Shown here: one piece after another, positions 15,601 to 20,841 of the stretch
Layout of the letters: each line of letters begins with the position of its first letter
Position numbering within the stretch: position 1 is the stretch's first letter
Source of the DNA: Proteobacteria bacterium UBA1844
GTDB lineage: Bacteria; Pseudomonadota; Gammaproteobacteria; Steroidobacterales; Woeseiaceae
Length of the DNA stretch: 20,841 bases
Assembly (NCBI GenBank): GCA_002338615.1
Contig: DDIS01000102.1
Location: 1 to 20,841 of the forward strand
Reading direction: 5' to 3'
The notes under the pieces: model-generated
Seen by the model: the letters and a program-made list of their open reading frames with translations, nothing else
Database searches by the model: none
What the model was told of the DNA's origin: nothing
Made by a program: the position numbers and the translations under genes

Positions 15601-17727
15601 CTAAAAAGGGTTGCCGAAATACTGCAGCTCAATAAATAATTCGCGTCCGCGACCCGGGAAATATCGATAATTGCCAAACGCATAGTCAGCGCGGTCTGCA
15701 AAATCCGTATCGGTCACATTATTAAGTCTTAGAGTTGCCATGTAGTGCCTGCCGATGTCAACTGCGGCGCGAAAGTTCCACAAATCATGACCCGGGTACG
15801 TAAACAGGTTTTCGGCATCAAGGTAGTACTTGCCTATCGTGGTCCATTGCAGGCTCAATTCAAGCGGCGCCACGGGTATGTAGAAAAACTCTGCACTCGC
15901 GAGCAAGCGCGGCGCGGTGTCCACGTCACGACCCGCAACGAAGGTTTCGCCCCGCTCGGCAACCTGGTTGAAGTCGTAGGTGTGATGCGCATAACTTGCA
16001 TTCAGCGACAGGCGAAATTGCTCGAACGGTGTCGCATTCAGCGCAAGCTCGACACCCCGGTGCCGGCTGCGTCCACCGTTGACGTTAAAGCCCTCGGCAT
16101 CTCTTAACACGCTGTTCCTCTTGCGCATATAAAATACCGCCGTATCAATTGACCAACGCTCCTGCACCGCACGCAGACCAACCTCGACGCTGCCAATCTG
16201 CTCGGATTCGAGATCCGCGACCCGTTGTCCACTCTGCAGCCGATAGAGTTCGGTCATTTGCGGCGCGCGAAAGCCCTGTCCGTAGCTGGCATAGACACTA
16301 AAGTTCTGGCTGACGAGGTAATTCAGCCCAAGGCGCGGCGCAAGATCGGTAAAGTCATCGCTGCTATCGGCCGGTCGCGTGTAGAGGCAACCGCCGAATC
16401 CACATTCGCTACCGTCGTCTTTCGTATTGCCAACCAGCATACGATTGTCGTAGTCGTACCGGGTATTTTCGAGACGCAGGCCGGCCGTGAGCCGGAGTCG
16501 CTCGGAAAGGTCGAACCGTGCCTGGATGTAGGCGGCAAGTGACAGGCTATCGACGGTGTAATCGTAATGTTTGCCAGCCGGCCGGGTTGCCTCGAGGAAT
16601 GCCGAGCCATCTGCCGGGCCGTCCTGTGTTTCTTTCAAGTAGCTGTCACTCCAGTCGAAATCGAAGCCGGTAATGATGCCGTAGTGCGTCTTGTCGAAAC
16701 TGGCGAACACCATCGCGCCGAGGCTACTTTGGCCATTTTCTTCAAGCGGTTGACCGGGCAGGAAATGTTGCAGGAACTGCATCGATGAATGCCTGAAGTA
16801 GGGCCGCACATCGAGTTCGAAACCGTTCATGGAACGATTCCACAAGGCATAGAGGCGCTGGCTTGCAGCATCTCTGAACGCCTCGGGATTGGCGTTGCTG
16901 CGATTTAAGGCCGGATCCTTGTACGCGTCCTTGCCGATGATAAATCCGGCAGTATCCTGATAGAGGTCGGTCGCCGTGAATGCACTGGTGAGCTCACCGC
17001 CGAACAGCTCACTTTTATATTTCGCATGCGCCTTGCCCTGACGGTAGCCCGAGTCGGCCCTGAAGCCACCATCTTTTGCGAGGATAAACGACGCACGCCA
17101 GGGCTGTTCTGCACGCAACGGGAGTTCGCCACGGAGCCGGTAAAAATCATTGGCGCCGAAATCAATGCCGAGGCTGCCGGTGACGGAATCGCCGGGTTGC
17201 GGCATCAATACGTTGATCGTTCCGTGCAACGCATTTGAGCCGTACAGTACGCTGCCGGGGCCACGAATGACTTCAATCGATCTTGCCTGCTCGGTGTCAA
17301 GCTCAAACAGCTGGTTCACATTACAGAAGCCGGCCGGACGAGTCGGGATGCCGTCCTCCAGCGTGAGAATTGCACCGCAGGATCCTGCGCCACTCAAGAC
17401 CGGCGAGCGGATCGCCGCGAGCGATTCCTGGCCGCTGCCGCGGCTTAGCCAGACACCGGGCACGCGGGTTAGCAGTTCATGCAAATGCTGGTGTTCAACG
17501 CGCAGGATATCGTCGTGACCCAGACGTTCGACATTGGAATCCTGACGCAGGATGCTGATACCGAGCCGCTGGCTGGTTACGACGATTTCCTCGATGTCGT
17601 CGTGCTCGCTCGCGAGCGTTGTCAGCGACGGCGCGATGAGCGCAGTGAACAGGCAGAATGCGGCCCCTCGCGTGATGCTGTTTGCCGTGGGCCGTGACCG
17701 CGCCGCAATGAAGAATGTTTTAGCCAT
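15601..17727 (-). CDS. TonB-dependent outer-membrane receptor
   Basis: A 708-residue receptor with a signal peptide (cleavage near LAS, residue 40), TonB box IEEIVVTSQR (45-54), plug (about 58-175) and a 22-strand-type barrel ending in Phe (YFGNPF). The plug contains RSPVLSGAGSCGAILTLEDG and PAGFCNVNQLFE; Cys117 and Cys135 are placed to form a disulfide. A second Cys pair (ECGFGGC) is in a loop of the barrel. I recall such GSCGA/GFCN plugs from marine gammaproteobacteria but know no assigned ligand; iron or copper chelates are possible. The ATG has no Shine-Dalgarno and lies 8 nt after a TATAAT on its own strand, suggesting a leaderless or near-leaderless mRNA. It is divergent from the patatin gene by 14 bp. 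Confidence 0.92.
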   Translation of the reverse strand: MAKTFFIAARSRPTANSITRGAAFCLFTALIAPSLTTLASEHDDIEEIVVTSQRLGISILRQDSNVERLGHDDILRVEHQHLHELLTRVPGVWLSRGSGQESLAAIRSPVLSGAGSCGAILTLEDGIPTRPAGFCNVNQLFELDTEQARSIEVIRGPGSVLYGSNALHGTINVLMPQPGDSVTGSLGIDFGANDFYRLRGELPLRAEQPWRASFILAKDGGFRADSGYRQGKAHAKYKSELFGGELTSAFTATDLYQDTAGFIIGKDAYKDPALNRSNANPEAFRDAASQRLYALWNRSMNGFELDVRPYFRHSSMQFLQHFLPGQPLEENGQSSLGAMVFASFDKTHYGIITGFDFDWSDSYLKETQDGPADGSAFLEATRPAGKHYDYTVDSLSLAAYIQARFDLSERLRLTAGLRLENTRYDYDNRMLVGNTKDDGSECGFGGCLYTRPADSSDDFTDLAPRLGLNYLVSQNFSVYASYGQGFRAPQMTELYRLQSGQRVADLESEQIGSVEVGLRAVQERWSIDTAVFYMRKRNSVLRDAEGFNVNGGRSRHRGVELALNATPFEQFRLSLNASYAHHTYDFNQVAERGETFVAGRDVDTAPRLLASAEFFYIPVAPLELSLQWTTIGKYYLDAENLFTYPGHDLWNFRAAVDIGRHYMATLRLNNVTDTDFADRADYAFGNYRYFPGRGRELFIELQYFGNPF

Positions 17728-17735
17728 AGCCGACC

Positions 17736-17743
17736 ATTATAAT
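17736..17743. promoter_or_regulatory. symmetric -10 element, ATTATAAT
   Basis: The 8-nt palindrome ATTATAAT gives a perfect TATAAT on both strands (17738-17743 plus, 17741-17736 minus) in the 14-bp space between divergent genes. On the minus strand it is at leaderless distance from the ATG at 17727. On the plus strand it would start transcription near 17750, inside the annotated start of the patatin gene. No good -35 hexamer is seen on either side. Confidence 0.5.
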
Positions 17744-20018
17744 GCAGCCACTTTTTCTTATTGGCGATTCTGAATTGTTTTTTCTGCGTGAAGTCCTGAT
17801 ACCTCACTTGTTGATTGCCATCATGGCGTTACTCCCGCAGACGTTGTTGGCGGCCGCCAATGAACCCATGAATGATTCGCCTGGTGCGGACAGACCACGT
17901 ATTGGCCTGGTGCTGGGCGGTGGCGGCGCTCGCGGTTCGGCGCATATCGGCGTGCTGCAGGAGCTGAAACGCATGCGTATCCCGATCGATGTCATCGTGG
18001 GGACCAGCATGGGGGCAGTTGTCGGCGGCCTGTACGCATCAGGCATGACACCGGACGAGTTGCAGGAGCTCATCAATACGCTCGACTGGAAAAACGCGCT
18101 CAGCGATGGTGGTTCGCGGGGTGATCTGAGCTTTCGGCGCAAAGAGGACGACGAGGATTTTCCGATTCGGTTCGAGGTCGGTATTCGGAACGGCAAGTTG
18201 CAGCTGCCGCAAGGCGTCATCCAGGGGCAGCAACTTGATCTGGTACTGCGCGAACTGACGATTAACGCGTCGCAAATACGCGATTTCGACGACCTGCCCA
18301 TTCCGTTTCGGGCGGTGGCCTCGGACCTCGTGACGGGTGAAGCCTACGTGATGGGAGACGGCGATCTCGCGCTGGCCTTGAGAGCCAGTATGTCGGTGCC
18401 GGGAGCATTTACGCCCGTTGATATCAATGGCCACCTGCTGGTCGATGGCGGACTGGTCGGCAACCTCGCCATCAGCGTCATGCGGGAACTGGATGTCGAC
18501 GTGATTATCGCGGTGAATGTCGAGTTTCCCCTGTATTCAAAAGACGATTTGCTCTCGGCGGTGGATATTTCCGAACAGGTCCTGACGATCCTGATTCGCA
18601 AGGAGACGCAACGGCAAATCGAATTACTCGGCAGCAACGACATACTGATACAACCCGACCTGGGAACCTTCGCATCCACCAATTTTCTCGATACGGCAGA
18701 AACTATCGAGCCCGGGATCGAGGCGGCACAGGCAGCGGCGGATAAGCTGGCACGTTACTCAGTCAGTGAAGTTGAGTACGAGCACTTCCTGGCCGCACAG
18801 GGCGCACTGTCCATGCCGGACGAAACCATCGACTTCATCATGGTTAAACATGATGCACGGGTATCGCCACAGTTGCTTGAGCGACGCATGCAATTGCAGG
18901 TGGGGGACAAGGTTGACGTCAAGGCTCTGTCTACGGAAGCGAATCGCCTGTATGGCCTGCAGGTATTCGAGAAAGTGGGCTACCAGCTGGTAGACGAGGG
19001 CGACAGCCTGGGTGTGGTGTTTTCCGCTACCAGCAAACGCTGGGGACCGACATTCCTGCGCTTTGGTCTCGCGATTGAAGACGATTTCGAAGGCTCTACA
19101 TCGTTCAATCTCGCAACCCGGATCTGGCGGCCCGCTATTAATGAACTCGGTGCGGAATGGCGCAGCGATATCAGGCTCGGCACCGATCCGCTTGTTTCCA
19201 GCGAGTTTTATCAGCCCCTTAGAATGGATTCGCGAATATTTGTGGCGCCGCATATCAACATTGGGCAAGGCAACATCGGTGCTTTTGAAGGGGAGAAAAA
19301 TGTCGCGCGCTATCGCGTCAGCGAAGCGAGTTTTGGGCTCGATATCGGCGCTGAGTTTGGTACCTATGGTGAGTTTCGGATAGGTGCTTACCGTGGCGCG
19401 GGCAAGGCGCGCGTCAAGATAGGCGATCCTCTTGCCGAAAACTTTGATTTTGATCTAGGCGGCATCCTGAGTTCATTCAATATCGATACGCGCGATTCCG
19501 CGCGCTTTCCACGTTCGGGCACGCAAGGAGAAGTTATTCTGGACCTATCGCGCGCGAGCCTCGGCGCTGATCGGGACTATGAAACGGCGGAGTTTAATTT
19601 CGACTCATCGTTTAGCCGGGGACGTCATACACTCACGCTTGGGCTGCAGTTCGGCAGCGCACTGAATACCTCGAGCGAATTGCAGGACTATTTCGCGCTG
19701 GGCGGGTTTCTGCGCATGTCGGGGCTCGAGCGTGGCCAGTTGCGCGGCCCATATGCGGGGCTCGCTCGAGTCGTTTACTACGGGCGAATTGGTAGTACGG
19801 CGGGCGCTTTACTCGAAGTGCCGGTATACCTTGGTGCATCGGTTGAGGCCGGTAATGTCTGGGGCAGTAGTGAAGACGTGGCCGTCAATGACCTGTTAAT
19901 GAACGGCAGCCTGTTCATCGGTCTCGATACCTATTTCGGCCCCGTGTACCTCGCGGCCGGACTCAGCGAAGGTGGCGGAACCAATTTTTACCTGTTCGTC
20001 GGCGCAACACCGCGTTAG
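17742..20018 (+). CDS. PlpD-like patatin with POTRA and beta barrel
   Basis: A 758-residue fusion of type Vd secretion architecture: a patatin-like phospholipase passenger, a POTRA domain and an Omp85/TamA-like barrel. An N-terminal hydrophobic stretch ends LLAAA (about residue 39). The oxyanion GGGGARG is at 59-65, the nucleophile GTSMG has Ser89, and the catalytic Asp235 is in DGG (235-237), giving the Ser-Asp dyad. POTRA is about 360-430 (ETIDFIMVKHD... VFEKVGYQL) and the barrel about 435-758. It likely hydrolyses lipids at the cell surface. The ATG at 17742 overlaps a TATAAT box; an in-frame TTG at 17775 would also give a good signal peptide (MFFLREVLIPH...), and neither has a clear Shine-Dalgarno. 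The C-terminus (FVGATPR) lacks a final aromatic residue. Confidence 0.92.
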   Translation: MQPLFLIGDSELFFLREVLIPHLLIAIMALLPQTLLAAANEPMNDSPGADRPRIGLVLGGGGARGSAHIGVLQELKRMRIPIDVIVGTSMGAVVGGLYASGMTPDELQELINTLDWKNALSDGGSRGDLSFRRKEDDEDFPIRFEVGIRNGKLQLPQGVIQGQQLDLVLRELTINASQIRDFDDLPIPFRAVASDLVTGEAYVMGDGDLALALRASMSVPGAFTPVDINGHLLVDGGLVGNLAISVMRELDVDVIIAVNVEFPLYSKDDLLSAVDISEQVLTILIRKETQRQIELLGSNDILIQPDLGTFASTNFLDTAETIEPGIEAAQAAADKLARYSVSEVEYEHFLAAQGALSMPDETIDFIMVKHDARVSPQLLERRMQLQVGDKVDVKALSTEANRLYGLQVFEKVGYQLVDEGDSLGVVFSATSKRWGPTFLRFGLAIEDDFEGSTSFNLATRIWRPAINELGAEWRSDIRLGTDPLVSSEFYQPLRMDSRIFVAPHINIGQGNIGAFEGEKNVARYRVSEASFGLDIGAEFGTYGEFRIGAYRGAGKARVKIGDPLAENFDFDLGGILSSFNIDTRDSARFPRSGTQGEVILDLSRASLGADRDYETAEFNFDSSFSRGRHTLTLGLQFGSALNTSSELQDYFALGGFLRMSGLERGQLRGPYAGLARVVYYGRIGSTAGALLEVPVYLGASVEAGNVWGSSEDVAVNDLLMNGSLFIGLDTYFGPVYLAAGLSEGGGTNFYLFVGATPR

Positions 20019-20033
20019 CCGCGCAGGCCCCTG

Positions 20034-20061
20034 GCACGGACTACTCACGAATAGGCCGTGC
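20034..20061. terminator. weak hairpin between convergent genes
   Basis: GCACGG (20034-20039) and CCGTGC (20056-20061) form a 6-bp stem with a 16-nt loop after the patatin stop, touching the TAG of the minus-strand small gene. There is no T-run, so the terminator call is weak. Confidence 0.25.
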
Positions 20062-20309
20062 TAGCGCGTCAGTTTTTCGAGTACCTGGGTCGGCGAATCC
20101 GACGTTCGATAGTAGCCGTGGCGCAGCGCCATTTTTTCAAACGCAGCGTCGCGCTCCGCTTCGCTGGGATACCAGTGCAGGCGCTCCCAGTCATTGCCGA
20201 GCACATTTCTCAGCGTGTCGTTGGCGGGCAGCGTGACGCGAATGCCAAAGCGACGTTCACGACCGGCAAGCGCCGGGTCAACGAGGTTGTGTTGGTGATA
20301 AAAATCCAT
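20061..20309 (-). CDS. small conserved-looking protein, 82 residues
   Basis: An 82-residue protein rich in charged and aromatic residues (MDFYHQHNLVDPALAGRERR, then RVTLPANDTLRNVLGNDWE and HWYPSEAERDAAFEKM). I think similar small proteins of unknown function occur in related bacteria, but I cannot name a family. No signal peptide, membrane helix or known metal site is seen. An AGGA about 12 nt upstream supports the ATG. It lies 55 nt downstream of the kinase-like gene on the same strand, and the two are probably co-transcribed. The YPSEAERD segment is reminiscent of proteins that process or bind a small partner; function is unknown. Confidence 0.7.
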   Translation of the reverse strand: MDFYHQHNLVDPALAGRERRFGIRVTLPANDTLRNVLGNDWERLHWYPSEAERDAAFEKMALRHGYYRTSDSPTQVLEKLTR

Positions 20310-20364
20310 AAAGAAGATTCCTGGCGAGACTGCGGCGCAGTATACCGAAAGCAGGCTTGCCTAT

Positions 20365-20841
20365 TCAGGCTTGACGCCCCCGGTCGGCAGCGCCTTCGCG
20401 GTCTGCCCAGCCAAGCAGGCGGCGCGTGACGAACAGGTACAGGGGTTTTACGGTGTTTTTTGCGAGCCGCGAGGGCCAGGACGGGTTCTCAAGAATCTTG
20501 TGTTCGCGCCGCGTGAGCGCACCAGCGCAGTAGGTCCGCTTGTGCTTCAAGAGGTGGCGCAGATCTTCGTACGCAAGCGCTCGAAAAATACGTCCCCGCG
20601 TGCGACTGCTGAGCGCCAGCTGAAAATCGATGAACGCCGGTCGCTCGTCAGCCCGGACCAGGATATTGGGCTCTTTCGCAAGATCGTTGTGCACTACATT
20701 CAAGGCATGGAGACGTCGCAAGAGATGGGCCGCGAGCCGAAAGAATTCAGGCTCGCGTGGTCGTGCCTCTTGTAAAGGCAGACCAGCGATGTAACCGCGT
20801 TCCAGCGTCTCCGGCGTGACCGACAGCAGCTCGGGCACCCC
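20365..20841 (-). CDS. RIO/Kdo-kinase-like protein kinase, partial
   Basis: The C-terminal 158 residues of a kinase-fold protein; the 5' part lies beyond the window edge, because the frame runs open to base 20841. Seen: the catalytic loop VVHNDLAKEPNILV (His-x-Asp-Leu with a following Asn, as in HRDLxxxN), then the metal motif AFIDFQLA (DFQ in place of DFG). LLRRLHALNVVHNDLAKEPN resembles the RIO1 and lipopolysaccharide (Kdo/WaaP) kinase clan. A basic C-terminal tail follows. It may phosphorylate lipopolysaccharide sugars or a protein; neither is proven. It probably shares an mRNA with the 82-residue gene downstream. Confidence 0.8.
   Translation of the reverse strand, partial: GVPELLSVTPETLERGYIAGLPLQEARPREPEFFRLAAHLLRRLHALNVVHNDLAKEPNILVRADERPAFIDFQLALSSRTRGRIFRALAYEDLRHLLKHKRTYCAGALTRREHKILENPSWPSRLAKNTVKPLYLFVTRRLLGWADREGAADRGRQA

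Noticed and set aside
1..20841. tRNA, rRNA, prophage or insertion sequence
   Set aside because: No cloverleaf-like sequence, transposase, integrase or phage gene was recognised on either strand by eye.

Overview
The window looks like the chromosome of a gammaproteobacterium, possibly of the Woeseiaceae/Steroidobacter-like marine or sediment groups. That placement is an inference from protein style, from outer-membrane genes (TonB receptors and a patatin fused to a beta barrel), and from REP-type GTAGGAGCGGC palindromes. It is mostly ordinary amino-acid and envelope metabolism. I see no phage, insertion sequence, CRISPR array, tRNA or rRNA.

Layout. At 1-69 there is a REP doublet (REPIN-like). 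At 83-1416 (+) lie a pterin-4a-carbinolamine dehydratase and a short threonine/serine dehydratase that share a TTGA stop/start overlap, followed by another REP-like copy and nested inverted repeats. At 1582-3457 (-) lie an orphan ParA-type ATPase and, upstream of it, a DUF900-type alpha/beta hydrolase with a duplicated leader. At 3768-8797 (+) lie a 986-residue TonB-dependent receptor, a clear terminator and a secreted S9 prolyl-oligopeptidase-type peptidase, plausibly a peptide uptake/degradation pair. At 8802-8946, between convergent stops, sits a striking repeat: a perfect 38-bp inverted repeat with a 4-nt loop plus a third copy.

The acetolactate synthase large subunit is at 8948-10819 (-), and the small subunit ilvN is at 10987 (+), divergent from it. 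This is unusual, because the two are normally one operon. A perfect 17-nt palindrome lies between them. ilvN is followed tightly by proB and proA, then glpD. ProB and ProA read like the alphaproteobacterial type. At 15601-17727 (-) is a second TonB-dependent receptor. It diverges from a PlpD-like patatin/POTRA/barrel protein (17742-20018, +) across only 14 bp, and those 14 bp contain a symmetric ATTATAAT. The right end (-) carries a small conserved-looking protein and a RIO/Kdo-kinase-like protein cut by the window edge.

How the genes may work together: threonine deamination and acetolactate synthase supply isoleucine/valine synthesis, ProBA makes proline from glutamate, and GlpD feeds glycerol-3-phosphate electrons to the quinone pool. 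The two TonB receptors, the S9 peptidase and the surface patatin suit a bacterium that scavenges peptides and lipids. The most distinctive signals are the palindromic repeat at 8802-8946, the split ilvB/ilvN arrangement with its palindrome, and the symmetric promoter at 17736-17743. Family and taxon statements rest on recall of protein families, not on searches.
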